Source: Paenibacillus albus (GTDB taxonomy: Bacteria; Bacillota; Bacilli; Paenibacillales; Paenibacillaceae). Taken from it: a stretch of 64,000 nucleotides of DNA. Positions within the stretch are counted from its first letter, which is position 1; each line of letters begins with the position of its first letter. The stretch spans positions 3,734,501 through 3,798,500 of the forward strand of contig NZ_CP034437.1 in NCBI RefSeq assembly GCF_003952225.1, read 5' to 3'. Shown here piece by piece: positions 16,554-25,759 of this stretch. The notes under the pieces are model-generated. The model did no database searches and was not told the DNA's origin. It saw only the letters and a program-made list of their open reading frames with translations. A program made the position numbers and the translations under genes.

Positions 16554-16645
16554 GTGCCAAAGAGTCCTACCTACCGAAAACATGCATGCTCTGCGAACTA
16601 CTATCTGAGTGTTGAAGTAGGATTGGAAGAGCAGGTGCTTATTTG

Positions 16646-18769
16646 ATGAAAAGCGATCATAAGAAAGAAAGTACGAAGAAAAGGCGCTTCGGATGGACGA
16701 AAATAATCATTTCTCTCGGAGTAGCCGTGGCGTTCATAGGTTTGGCAGGTTGGTTCACGCTTCGTGCGTTGGTGGATCAGCAAGATATATCGCTGCTCGC
16801 AAAGCCGCTTCCGGCGGAAACGGTTATTATGGACGATAATGGGAAGGAAGCAAGCCGGATTAAGCTCAATACGACGATCGAGCCGGTAAGCTATGACGCT
16901 TTGCCGAAGCAGCTCATTGATGCCGTAGTTGCAGTCGAGGATAAAAGATTCTTCGAGCATCACGGCACAGATGTGTGGGGAATTGGGCGAGCGCTGTTCA
17001 CGAATGTGACGAACGGCAAAACGGTTGAAGGCGCGAGCACGATTACGCAGCAGCTGGCGAAGAATGTATTCCTGACACAAGCGAGGACATGGACGCGCAA
17101 ATGGAATGAGGCATTGCTAGCGAAGAAGATTGAGCAAACCTATACGAAGCAGCAAATTATCGAGATGTATCTGAATCAGATTTATTTTGGCGAAGGGGCA
17201 TGGGGCATTAAACGTGCGGCGAGTACTTATTTCGGGAAGAGCGTCGAGAAGCTTACTTTGTCGGAATCCGCGCTCCTCGCTGGCATTATCAGAGCGCCTT
17301 CTGCATTGTCACCTTACAAGCATTTGGAAGCAGCCAAGGAGAGACGGAATGTAGTCCTGCAGCTAATGCGAGATCAGGGCAAAATCAGCCCGAGTACGTA
17401 TGAAGCCGCAAGCAAGCTGTCGGTTCGACTTGGCAGTACGAAGGCAAGCAGTGGAGAAGGGCTGAAGTATCCATATTTTGTGGATCAGATTATTCGCGAA
17501 GCTTCGGATCAGTACGGGCTGAGTGAAAATGAGGTGCTTCATGGCGGGTTACGCATCTATACGACGCTAAATACGAAGATGCAGCAGGCAGCTGAGCACG
17601 TATATGCGCAGGCCTCCGTGTTCCCGAAGAGCAGCGCAGACCAGCTTATTCAGAGCGGTGCCGTTCTGCTAGATCCGCGTGACGGCGGTATTAAGGCACT
17701 AATTGGCGGTAGAGGAGAACAGCCGTTTCGAGGGTTTAACCGGGCCGTGCAGTTAAAGCGCCAGCCTGGTTCGACGATGAAGCCAATCTCGGTATACACG
17801 CCGGCATTCGAGCGTGGATATCAGCCGAGTGATACGCTCATGGACGAACCCATTGATTTTGGCGGATACGCACCGAAGAATGCCGGAGGCGGATACCACG
17901 GCGAAGTGTCGATCTATGATGCCATCGTCAATTCGTATAACATACCTGCGGTAGAGCTGCTAAATGAGATGGGCATTGATGCCGGGATGGATGCGGCAGA
18001 ACGATTCGGGATCAAGCTGACTGATGCAGATCGGACGCTTGGCCTTGCGCTTGGCGGCTTGCAGGAAGGTGTTTCTCCGCTTGCGATGGCAGATGCGTTC
18101 GGCACTTTTGCGAATGATGGCAAGCGTTTCACAGCACATGCGATTATTCGGATTGAATCGGCAGATGGAGAGCTTCTTGCTGAGGCGGCATCCGAACAGC
18201 CGATACAGGTAACTGATTCGGCTGTGGCGCGAACGATGACCTCTGTGCTTGAAGGCGTCGTGCAGGAAGGGACGGGCGAAGCTGCTGCTATTGAAGGGAG
18301 GCCAATTGCCGGCAAGACGGGAACTACGGAGATGCCAGGTACTGGCGGCGAAGGGATCAAGGACAACTGGTTCGTCGGGTATACGCCTCAGCTTGTCGGT
18401 GCGGTATGGCTTGGCTACGATCACACGGATGCATCGCACTATTTAACGACGACTTCTAAGGCTGCGGCTGCGGTCTTTCACTCGCTAATGAGTGAAGCGA
18501 TGAAGGACGAGCCGGTGATGGATTTTCCACAAGCGCTTAAGCTCTCAGGGAAAAAACAAAGCGACAAGAGCAACGATGAAGAGCCTAAGATAAAGCCTGG
18601 GGAAGGTCGCGATCATCCAGCGGGTCCTAAGGAACCGAAGAAACCGAAGGATGATCACAAGGGGCACGGCGGACCTGGCGGGAAGCATGGAGACAAGCAT
18701 CCACCAGGTGAGAATAAACTTGGGAAGAAGAAGGGCAAGCACGGTGACGATCAAGGCGATGAAGGCTGA
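16646..18769 (+). CDS. Class A penicillin-binding protein (GT51 + transpeptidase)
   Basis: 707 residues from ATG 16646 (AGGTG 8 nt upstream). A short basic cytosolic tail precedes one membrane helix (about 19-39). The glycosyltransferase 51 domain has EDKRFFEHHG (about 97), GASTITQQLAKN and IIEMYLNQIYFG. The transpeptidase domain has the Ser motif PGSTMKP (about 373), SYN (about 429) and KTG in AGKTGTT (about 556). It polymerises lipid II and cross-links stem peptides outside the membrane. The last 60 residues are a low-complexity Lys/Gly/His/Asp tail (KPKDDHKGHGGPGGKHGDKH). Its 3' end overlaps the convergent nasC gene by 19 nt. Confidence 0.93.
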   Translation: MKSDHKKESTKKRRFGWTKIIISLGVAVAFIGLAGWFTLRALVDQQDISLLAKPLPAETVIMDDNGKEASRIKLNTTIEPVSYDALPKQLIDAVVAVEDKRFFEHHGTDVWGIGRALFTNVTNGKTVEGASTITQQLAKNVFLTQARTWTRKWNEALLAKKIEQTYTKQQIIEMYLNQIYFGEGAWGIKRAASTYFGKSVEKLTLSESALLAGIIRAPSALSPYKHLEAAKERRNVVLQLMRDQGKISPSTYEAASKLSVRLGSTKASSGEGLKYPYFVDQIIREASDQYGLSENEVLHGGLRIYTTLNTKMQQAAEHVYAQASVFPKSSADQLIQSGAVLLDPRDGGIKALIGGRGEQPFRGFNRAVQLKRQPGSTMKPISVYTPAFERGYQPSDTLMDEPIDFGGYAPKNAGGGYHGEVSIYDAIVNSYNIPAVELLNEMGIDAGMDAAERFGIKLTDADRTLGLALGGLQEGVSPLAMADAFGTFANDGKRFTAHAIIRIESADGELLAEAASEQPIQVTDSAVARTMTSVLEGVVQEGTGEAAAIEGRPIAGKTGTTEMPGTGGEGIKDNWFVGYTPQLVGAVWLGYDHTDASHYLTTTSKAAAAVFHSLMSEAMKDEPVMDFPQALKLSGKKQSDKSNDEEPKIKPGEGRDHPAGPKEPKKPKDDHKGHGGPGGKHGDKHPPGENKLGKKKGKHGDDQGDEG

Positions 18770-20895
18770 CCTACGCGTTCTAGTCGGACTGCGCATACTT
18801 TGAACTCCGGCATTCGGCTGATGGGATGAAGCGCATCGTTCGTCAATAGATTGATTGAGTGTTCGCCGCCCCAATGAAAAGGAACGAACACGCTCGTGGG
18901 ATGAATGTCCGGCGTCACCTTCACATCGAAGATGAGGGAGCCTCTTCGCGTTGTCAGCCGGAGGCGATCTCCGGGACGCAACAAAATTTGTTCAGCGGCA
19001 TGCGGGTGGATCTCAGCTACCGGAACTGGCGCTTTCTTCAGTAATGCTGCGGTTCGCCTTGTTTGGGCACCGCTCAAATAGTGATTGCCAAGCCTTCCTG
19101 TTGTCAGGATAAACGGATATTCGGGGTCCGTCGTCTCTGCTGGTTTCATTGGCGTAATCGCATGAAGCTTGGCACGTCCGTCCGGATGCGAGAAGACGCC
19201 GTTCTCGAACATGCGCGGCGTACCAGGATGGTCTGGTGATGGACAAGGCCAGAACAGCCCTTTCATTTCCTTTAATCTCGCATAAGACATGCCGCTATAA
19301 TCGGCGATTCCGCCAGCTGAAGCGAGACGCAGCTCATCGAATATTGCTTCTGGTGAATCGAACGCAAAATACGAGCCTCGACCTAACTTCTCCGCTAGTT
19401 TGCCAAGGATCAAGTAATCCTCAAGAGCATCTCCCGGTGTTTGAAACGCTTTGGGACGATGAAAGACGCGGCCTTCTAAGTTAGTCAATGTACCTTCGGC
19501 TTCGAGAAAAGATGACGACGGCAGCAACCAATGAGCGTATTCGGCCGTCTCGGTTGCGAACATATCAATAATGACGAGCAATTCAAGCTTTTGCAAAGCC
19601 TCGGCGACCCATGCGCTGTTAGGGCTTGAGACGAGCGGATTAGAGCCAAGCACAATCATGGCTTTGATCTCGCCATCATGGATTTTGCCGTAAAGCTCGT
19701 ATGCGGAGACGCCTTTGCCGGGAAGCTCCTCAGGGGCGATGCCCCAGACGGAAGCGACGTGACTACGCGCCGATGGGTCTTCGATTAATCTGTAGCCTGG
19801 CAGCTGGTCGGCCTTCTGCCCATGCTCGCGGCCGCCTTGGCCGTTCGCTTGTCCGGTAATCGGACCAAAGCCGCTGCCAGGCTTGCCGATCTTGCCCGTG
19901 ACGAGGCAAAGATTAATATAGCTGAGCGTATGTTCAACGCCATTCACTTGCTGTTCAATTCCGCGTGCCGTGAAGATCATCCCGGTCTCGGCTTGCGCAA
20001 AGCCGCGTGCTACCGTGCGAATGACTTCCTTCGGGATGCCGGTATAATGCGATACGTTCTCCGGAGAGAAGGGACGTACCGCTTCGCGTACATCTGCCAA
20101 GCCATGCGTATGCTGCTCCACGAATTTAGCGTCGTACAAGCCTTCCTCTAGAATGACGTGCATTAATCCGCTTGCGAAGACGGAGTCAAAGCCTGGCTGC
20201 AGATTGATATGAATATCCGCGATCTTCGAAGTCATCGTACGGCGAGGATCGATCGTCACGATAATGGCATTCTGCTTCTTTGCTTCAAGCAGGTAGGGGA
20301 TCATCGTCGGCTGGCATTCGGCAATATTCGTGCCTGCCAGGATGATGTATTTCGCCTTCGGGATATCTTCGAGCGCAATATTCAAGCCGCGGTCGGCGCC
20401 AAAGGCTCGATTCTGAGCGGCGGCAGCCGAGGACATGCAATAACGCCCATTGTAATCGATAAATTTGGTACGGAGCGCAACGCGGGCAAATTTGCCGAGC
20501 AGGTAACAGACTTCATTCGTCAGCGACCCGCCGCCAAACACAGATACTGCATCATTGCCGTACTGCGCTTGAATGGCTTGGATTCGGCTAGCTATGTCGC
20601 TGAGTGCATCATCCCAGCTTGCTGCTGCCCAGGCGGAGTCCGCCCCTCCCGGGGCGACTCTGCGCATTGGAGCGAGCAACCGCTCGGAGTGGACGGCATG
20701 GCCAAGCACATTCAGACCCTTCTGGCATAACCGCCCAGTAGCAACAGGGAAATGCTGGCTCGGTTTTACTTCCCAGCCGAGATCGTTATCGGCGCGGATA
20801 AGATCGATACCGCACTGCATGCTGCAGTAACAGCAGTGAGAGTGAAGCCTCTCTGCTTGAGGGGCCGCAGAGGCGGCAGGTGACAATATCGCCAT
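18751..20895 (-). CDS. nasC: Assimilatory nitrate reductase catalytic subunit
   Basis: 714 residues, close to the usual ~710 of Bacillus NasC. ATG 20895 has AAAGGAGG seven nt upstream. The N-terminal [4Fe-4S] site is C21, C24, C28 and a fourth Cys near 57 (GRLCQKG). Molybdopterin-oxidoreductase signatures include TNIAECQPTMIPYL, GPITGQANGQGGREHG, and the C-terminal dinucleotide-binding domain with TGRLGNHYLSGAQTRR. It reduces nitrate to nitrite in the cytoplasm with a bis-MGD molybdenum cofactor. No NasB electron-transfer subunit is seen here; its electron donor must come from elsewhere. It is 41 nt downstream of narK. Confidence 0.92.
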   Translation of the reverse strand: MAILSPAASAAPQAERLHSHCCYCSMQCGIDLIRADNDLGWEVKPSQHFPVATGRLCQKGLNVLGHAVHSERLLAPMRRVAPGGADSAWAAASWDDALSDIASRIQAIQAQYGNDAVSVFGGGSLTNEVCYLLGKFARVALRTKFIDYNGRYCMSSAAAAQNRAFGADRGLNIALEDIPKAKYIILAGTNIAECQPTMIPYLLEAKKQNAIIVTIDPRRTMTSKIADIHINLQPGFDSVFASGLMHVILEEGLYDAKFVEQHTHGLADVREAVRPFSPENVSHYTGIPKEVIRTVARGFAQAETGMIFTARGIEQQVNGVEHTLSYINLCLVTGKIGKPGSGFGPITGQANGQGGREHGQKADQLPGYRLIEDPSARSHVASVWGIAPEELPGKGVSAYELYGKIHDGEIKAMIVLGSNPLVSSPNSAWVAEALQKLELLVIIDMFATETAEYAHWLLPSSSFLEAEGTLTNLEGRVFHRPKAFQTPGDALEDYLILGKLAEKLGRGSYFAFDSPEAIFDELRLASAGGIADYSGMSYARLKEMKGLFWPCPSPDHPGTPRMFENGVFSHPDGRAKLHAITPMKPAETTDPEYPFILTTGRLGNHYLSGAQTRRTAALLKKAPVPVAEIHPHAAEQILLRPGDRLRLTTRRGSLIFDVKVTPDIHPTSVFVPFHWGGEHSINLLTNDALHPISRMPEFKVCAVRLERVGQPSSP

Positions 20896-20936
20896 CGTAA
20901 TTCCTCCTTTAAGCCCGGCATGGCTTATATCCTGCG

Positions 20937-22178
20937 CTATGACGCAATCGTTGAATTGTTGTGTGTATCAATAAGAGAGGTGCGCCCGGTCGTGAACCAC
21001 GTTCTCTTCCATGAGCCTTGCGCCGCGAAGATTAAGCCGATGCACGTAAGAGCAACTCCGCTCACAATGAGAAATCCAAGCGTATATGAACCTGTCGATA
21101 GCTTCAGGCTGCCTAACAGATTCGGTAGGAAGTATCCGCCAAAGCCACCGGCTGCTCCAACAATTCCGGTCACGATGCCCAGTTCACTTTTGAACCGCTG
21201 CGGCACAAGCTGGAAGACGGAGCCGTTACCCATGCCGAGCGACATCATGCCAATAAACAGCAAAGGAATGATGAGATAGAGCGGTGGGAGGAAAGAGATG
21301 CAGGCCATCATCAAGGCTGTCACGCCATAGAGCGCCATAAGCATACGAATGCCGCCGAACTTATCTGCGAGCCAGCCGCCAACGGGGCGGAAGAAGCTTC
21401 CGGCGATGACGCAAACCGTCGTGAAATCTGCAGCATGCACCGGACTTAAGCCATATTGTGTGTTGAAGAAAATCGTCAGGTAATTCGACATGCCAACAAA
21501 TCCGCCGAAGGTAACGCCGTAAAGGAGGCAGAACATCCAGGTATCGCGCTGCCTCAGCACGGCGCCATAATCGGCAAGCTTTCGCGGTGATGGCTGATTC
21601 GGGCTATCCTTGGCCAAGAGCGTGAAGATGATGAACACCACAGCAATAGGAATCAGCGCGAGACCGAAGACGATATGCCACGAACCGAAGTACTCGGCGA
21701 GCCGATTCGCGAACAGAGTGGTGAAAACGGTGCCGCTGTTGCCGGCTCCGGCAATGCCCATCGCCAAACCTTGATATTGCGGTGGGTACCAGCGGCTTGC
21801 GAGCGGCAAAGCTGCTGCGAATGAAGCGCCGGCTATCCCGAGTAAAAGTGCGACGATGTACAATTCGTTAAGCGAGTCGGCGAATTTCCAGCCCCATACA
21901 AGCGGGATGACCGTAAGCAGCATGCCGATTTGTCCAGTGCGCTTGGGACCGATGACATCTGTCATATAGCCGAGTACTAACCGTAGAATGGAGCCGCCGA
22001 GAATGGGAAGTGCGACTAAATTCGCTTTTTGCGCTGCGTCCATCTGGTAGTCGTTCATAATGATGACGGCCAGCGGTCCGAGCAGAACCCAAATCATAAA
22101 GCTCGTGTCAAAATACAAAAAGGCGCTTGCGAGCGTTCGAGTATTCCCGCTCTTTAGAAAACTCTCTTTATTCATCAT
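20937..22178 (-). CDS. narK: NarK/NasA-type nitrate (nitrite) transporter, MFS
   Basis: 413 residues with twelve predicted membrane helices. NarK signatures: [24 protein letters not shown] motif A region ([14 protein letters not shown]), [19 protein letters not shown] (nitrate signature 1) and [16 protein letters not shown] (signature 2). It imports nitrate for assimilation and may exchange nitrite. AGAGGAG lies about 10 nt before ATG 22178. The promoter and ANTAR leader upstream (22339-22368 and 22221-22290) indicate antitermination control of narK-nasC. Confidence 0.92.
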   Translation of the reverse strand: MMNKESFLKSGNTRTLASAFLYFDTSFMIWVLLGPLAVIIMNDYQMDAAQKANLVALPILGGSILRLVLGYMTDVIGPKRTGQIGMLLTVIPLVWGWKFADSLNELYIVALLLGIAGASFAAALPLASRWYPPQYQGLAMGIAGAGNSGTVFTTLFANRLAEYFGSWHIVFGLALIPIAVVFIIFTLLAKDSPNQPSPRKLADYGAVLRQRDTWMFCLLYGVTFGGFVGMSNYLTIFFNTQYGLSPVHAADFTTVCVIAGSFFRPVGGWLADKFGGIRMLMALYGVTALMMACISFLPPLYLIIPLLFIGMMSLGMGNGSVFQLVPQRFKSELGIVTGIVGAAGGFGGYFLPNLLGSLKLSTGSYTLGFLIVSGVALTCIGLIFAAQGSWKRTWFTTGRTSLIDTHNNSTIAS

Positions 22179-22220
22179 CTACATCCATCTCCTCTCCCGT
22201 GCCCGGGTTCTTTAAAACAT

Positions 22221-22290
22221 AAAAAGGCCGCACCGCAGTCATTAGAACTGCAATACGGCCTCATCGCCACTGGCTGCACCTCGGTGTGCA
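22221..22290 (-). promoter_or_regulatory. ANTAR-type two-hairpin antiterminator leader of narK-nasC
   Basis: Read on the minus strand. P1 (22290-22275) is TGCAC-ACCGAG-GTGCA, a 5-bp stem with a six-base loop having A at position 1 and G at 4, as in known ANTAR targets. P2 (22270-22255) is GTGGC-GATGAG-GCCGT, again a six-base loop with G at 4 but G rather than A at 1. The terminator (22260-22221) is a 14-bp stem with three G-U pairs followed by TTTTT. The 3' arm of P2 overlaps the 5' arm of the terminator, so P2 and terminator exclude each other. Confidence 0.78.
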
Positions 22291-22338
22291 TGCCAACTAT
22301 TTAATGAATCAGATACACGTCATTGTGATCTTAGTTGA

Positions 22339-22368
22339 ATTATATGCGTGATGAAATGTCTGTGTCAA
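22339..22368 (-). promoter_or_regulatory. Promoter of narK-nasC
   Basis: On the minus strand: TTGACA (22368-22363), 18 nt, TATAAT (22344-22339). Both hexamers are consensus, so initiation is probably constitutive and control lies in the leader. Confidence 0.8.
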
Positions 22369-22388
22369 TATATCTAACATAATTATTG

Positions 22389-22958
22389 CTAACCGTGGAT
22401 CAATTGATATACCTTGACGATCGAAGCGGCGATATCGCCAATTCTTTTCCGCTCATTCATCGCCTGCTTGCGCAAGAAATCATAAGCTTCCGCTTCAGTG
22501 ATCCCTTTTACCTCACATAGAACGGCTTTCGCTTGGTCAATCCACTTCCGTTCTTCAAGGCGCATAAGGAGCTGTTCGCGTTCCTCTGCCCAATGCTTAC
22601 GCTGCTGGAAGGTTCGGAGACCCCATTGCAATGCGAGCTTCAGTTCACTCACCGTCATTGACGGGAATAATACGCCATCTGGAGCATAACCCCAATCGCT
22701 CTGCTTGAGAGCAACGTCTTCGGAACATAACCAATAGGTGGGCAAACGTCTCATACTTGTTATCGTCGTCTGCCAATCGATTAATTGGGCATGCGGCACA
22801 TGAAGTACGACGGCATCCGCGATATGGATATGGTGCTGAGCTTCGCTTGATGTTGCTGCTCGGTACAGCTTGTGGCAGCTCTGCTGTAGTTGTGGGGGAG
22901 ATAGGATGGTGCGTGATCCTGGTTCGATAAGAAGAAGTGTTTTCGGTATAACAATCAC
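22389..22958 (-). CDS. ANTAR-domain antiterminator with pseudo-receiver domain (NasT-like)
   Basis: About 189 residues from GTG 22958, the usual size. The frame is open further up to an ATG at 23120, but that extension looks non-coding. AGGTGAT overlaps the GTG, so the true start is uncertain; an ATA at 22949 is better spaced. The N-terminal half has a receiver fold (TLLLIEPGSRT start), but VVLHVP carries His about residue 53 where the phospho-acceptor Asp should be. The C-terminal ANTAR helices are clear: RLEERKWIDQAKAVLCEVKGI then EAEAYDFLRKQAMNERKRIG. ANTAR domains bind paired hexaloop hairpins and block termination; both flanking operons carry such hairpins. It probably activates nitrate and nitrite reduction. 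How nitrate is sensed is not evident. Confidence 0.85.
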   Translation of the reverse strand: MIVIPKTLLLIEPGSRTILSPPQLQQSCHKLYRAATSSEAQHHIHIADAVVLHVPHAQLIDWQTTITSMRRLPTYWLCSEDVALKQSDWGYAPDGVLFPSMTVSELKLALQWGLRTFQQRKHWAEEREQLLMRLEERKWIDQAKAVLCEVKGITEAEAYDFLRKQAMNERKRIGDIAASIVKVYQLIHG

Positions 22959-23113
22959 CTCGCAAAGATGGCGTAATCGCCATTCATTCAAACGATTCGG
23001 AGAAAATATGTAATCAAATATAACACCAATAACTGGTTTCGTCGATATCCAAATAGTTTCCCTGTGTAAACTTCGTGTGAATGATCTGATTAACCTATTT
23101 TGTGTCAAGTTTA

Positions 23114-23142
23114 TTGACATGTATTATCTGCGCGGCTATACT
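23114..23142 (+). promoter_or_regulatory. Promoter of nirB-nirD-hemD
   Basis: TTGACA (23114-23119), 17 nt, TATACT (23137-23142). Near-consensus; the RNA should start close to 23149, just before the ANTAR leader. Confidence 0.85.
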
Positions 23143-23165
23143 TAAGCCAAGAAATGAACTTGGAT

Positions 23166-23242
23166 GGCACAATGGCGTGCCCCTTATTTCAGGCAATGGA
23201 GCCTATCCTGCTTTGTCATGACGACAGCGGGGTAGGCTTTTT
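23166..23242 (+). promoter_or_regulatory. ANTAR-type two-hairpin antiterminator leader of nirBD
   Basis: P1 (23166-23181) is GGCAC-AATGGC-GTGCC; P2 (23191-23204) is AGGC-AATGGA-GCCT. Both loops are six bases with A at 1 and G at 4, the known ANTAR consensus. The terminator (23200-23242) pairs AGCCTATCCTGC with GCGGGGTAGGCT, then TTTTT. The 3' arm of P2 is also the start of the terminator stem, so binding of the ANTAR protein to P1-P2 would prevent termination. Confidence 0.88.
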
Positions 23243-23269
23243 ATGTTTTTATACGAGGAGAGAGACGCG

Positions 23270-25759
23270 ATGAGACAACGATTGGTAATGATCGGCAACG
23301 GAATGGCGGGTGTTTCGTTCGTGGAGCAGCTGCTGAAGCTGAATCCAAAGCGATTCGACGTCACCATAATCGGCGCCGAGCCGTATCCGAACTATAATCG
23401 GATTATGCTCTCGTCTGTACTTGCTGGCGACGCGAAGATGCAGGACATTATTCTGAATGACTGGGATTGGTATAAGGAGAATCATATCACCCTTCACACG
23501 GGAGAGACTGTGACTTCGATTGATCCCGCTGCGAAAGCTGTCTTAACGGACAAAGGCGCTTCCATTCCTTATGACGAATTGGTGCTGGCTACTGGCTCGC
23601 TCCCGTTCATGCTTCCACTTCCGGGGGCGGAAAAGGAGGGCGTCATCGCTTTTCGAGATATCAAAGATTGCGAGACGATGATTGAAACTGCCAAGCATTA
23701 CCGCAAAGCAATCGTGATCGGCGGCGGGCTGCTGGGCCTCGAAGCGGCAAGCGGATTGCTTCATCTGAATATGGAAGTGAGTGTCGTTCATAAACACGCT
23801 CACATTATGGAGCGCCAGCTCGATTCGACCGCTTCGCGCATGCTGCAGGAAGAGCTGGAGAGGCAGGGCATTCGGTTCTTGCTTCAGCAGCAGTCGGATG
23901 CCGTTCTAGGCGATTCCCGGGTGAGCGGGCTCCGTTTCAAGGACGGAACAGAAGAAGCTGCCGACTTGATCGTGATGGCAGTCGGCATTCGTCCGAACAT
24001 ACAGCTCGCTAGGGAAAGCGGCATTCAAGTGAACCAAGGCATCGTCGTGGACGACTATATGCAGACGAATGTTCCGAATATCTATGCGGTCGGCGAGTGT
24101 GCGGAGCACAGAGAGACGCTATATGGCTTGGTTGCGCCGCTTTACGAGCAAGGCGCCATTCTCGCCAAGAAGCTTGCGGGGGTCGCCGTAGATGGTTATA
24201 AGGGTTCTGTCGTTTCGACGAAGCTGAAAGTCTCAGGCGTACATGTATTTTCAGCTGGGCGATATGCGGATGGTCCGGGAACGAAGGCGCTTCGTGTACA
24301 GGATGATCTAGAAGGTGTATATAAGAAAATCGTGTTTGAGAACGGCAAAGTCGTAGGCGCGGTTATGTTCGGAGATACAATCGAGAGCTCCAAAGTGTAC
24401 GCAGCGATTCGGAGCGGGGAAGATTATTCGGGCAGAGAGAAAGAAATTCTGTTTGGCGGAGCGGGAGCCTCAGGCGGCGGGCGGGCTGTAAGCGAGGCCG
24501 ACCTCGCAGCAGCGATGAGCGGCGACGAGATCGTCTGCGGCTGTAATGGCGTAGCGAAAGAAACCATAGTTACGGCAATTATGGAGCAAGGCTGCGTCAG
24601 CATAGGGGAAATTAAAGCGTGCACCAAAGCTTCAGGCAGCTGCGGAACTTGCAAGCCGGTCGTGGAAGCAATCCTTGCAGCGACGATTGGATTCGATCAA
24701 GTTGCAGTAGTGAAGGAAGGCATCTGCGGTTGTACCACGCTCACGCGCGACGCTGTTGTCGAAGCCATTCGTCGTATGAGGCTGACAACGACCAAAGAAG
24801 TGATGCACGTACTCGAATGGAACAATCCTGAAGGCTGCTCGAAATGCCGCCCGGCACTCAACTATTACATTGGCATGCTCTACCCCGAAGACCATGAGGA
24901 TGAGCTGGAATCCCGATTCGTCAATGAGCGCAACCATGCCAATATTCAGAAGGACGGCACGTTCTCGGTTGTTCCGCGAATCTACGGCGGCGTGACAACC
25001 CCGGGAGATTTGAAGAAGATCGCATCAGTTGCGGAGAAATATAATGTGCCGCTAGTAAAGATTACAGGTGGTCAGCGTATTGACCTGCTTGGCGTGAAGA
25101 AGGAGGATCTTCCGAACGTTTGGAAGGATCTCGATATGCCGTCAGGCTATGCATACGGGAAAGCGCTGCGGACGGTGAAGACATGCGTCGGTAATACCTT
25201 TTGCCGGTTTGGCACGCAGGATGCGATCAAGATGGGCATCGACCTCGAGAAGAAGTTCGAACGTTTGAATACGCCTAGTAAGGTGAAACTCGCTGTCTCC
25301 GGCTGCCCACGCAACTGCGCGGAAGCTACGATTAAAGACCTCGGGGTTGTTGCGATTGATGGCGGCTGGGAGCTATATGTGGCCGGCAACGGCGGAATGC
25401 GCGTGCGAGCTGCGGACCTGCTTACGAAGGTGAAGACGGAGGAAGAGGTGCTGGAGTGGACCGGCGCTTACTTGCAGTACTATCGCGAGACGGCGAACTT
25501 TGGCGAACGGACAAGTGAATGGTCTATGCGTGTCGGACTGGATACGATCAAGGCTGCGCTTGCTAATCAGGCGGACCGGGATGCGCTGAACGAGAGAATT
25601 GATGTAACGCTTGGACGTACGCAGGATCCGTGGAAGCAAATCGTCGAGAACGATGATCTGCGAAGCGCTTTTGAAGCACTTACAGCACCGGTATCCCCAG
25701 AAGCGGCCGCAAGCAAGGAGTCAGGCGAATCGAACAAGAGAGGAGGCCGTGAAGGATGA
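23270..25759 (+). CDS. nirB: Assimilatory nitrite reductase [NAD(P)H], large subunit
   Basis: 829 residues; the Bacillus homologue NasD is about 805. ATG 23270 has GAGGAG nine nt upstream. Domains in order: FAD-binding (IGNGMAGVSF), NAD(P)-binding (VIGGGLLGLEAA, about 150), two BFD-type [2Fe-2S] domains (VCGCNG ... CGTCKP about 420-460; GICGC ... CSKC about 484-523), then the nitrite/sulfite reductase repeat and siroheme/[4Fe-4S] site with CVGNTFC (about 638-645) and SGCPRNCAEA (about 676-682). It reduces nitrite to ammonium using six electrons. Coupled to nirD by a 4-nt overlap. Confidence 0.95.
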   Translation: MRQRLVMIGNGMAGVSFVEQLLKLNPKRFDVTIIGAEPYPNYNRIMLSSVLAGDAKMQDIILNDWDWYKENHITLHTGETVTSIDPAAKAVLTDKGASIPYDELVLATGSLPFMLPLPGAEKEGVIAFRDIKDCETMIETAKHYRKAIVIGGGLLGLEAASGLLHLNMEVSVVHKHAHIMERQLDSTASRMLQEELERQGIRFLLQQQSDAVLGDSRVSGLRFKDGTEEAADLIVMAVGIRPNIQLARESGIQVNQGIVVDDYMQTNVPNIYAVGECAEHRETLYGLVAPLYEQGAILAKKLAGVAVDGYKGSVVSTKLKVSGVHVFSAGRYADGPGTKALRVQDDLEGVYKKIVFENGKVVGAVMFGDTIESSKVYAAIRSGEDYSGREKEILFGGAGASGGGRAVSEADLAAAMSGDEIVCGCNGVAKETIVTAIMEQGCVSIGEIKACTKASGSCGTCKPVVEAILAATIGFDQVAVVKEGICGCTTLTRDAVVEAIRRMRLTTTKEVMHVLEWNNPEGCSKCRPALNYYIGMLYPEDHEDELESRFVNERNHANIQKDGTFSVVPRIYGGVTTPGDLKKIASVAEKYNVPLVKITGGQRIDLLGVKKEDLPNVWKDLDMPSGYAYGKALRTVKTCVGNTFCRFGTQDAIKMGIDLEKKFERLNTPSKVKLAVSGCPRNCAEATIKDLGVVAIDGGWELYVAGNGGMRVRAADLLTKVKTEEEVLEWTGAYLQYYRETANFGERTSEWSMRVGLDTIKAALANQADRDALNERIDVTLGRTQDPWKQIVENDDLRSAFEALTAPVSPEAAASKESGESNKRGGREG

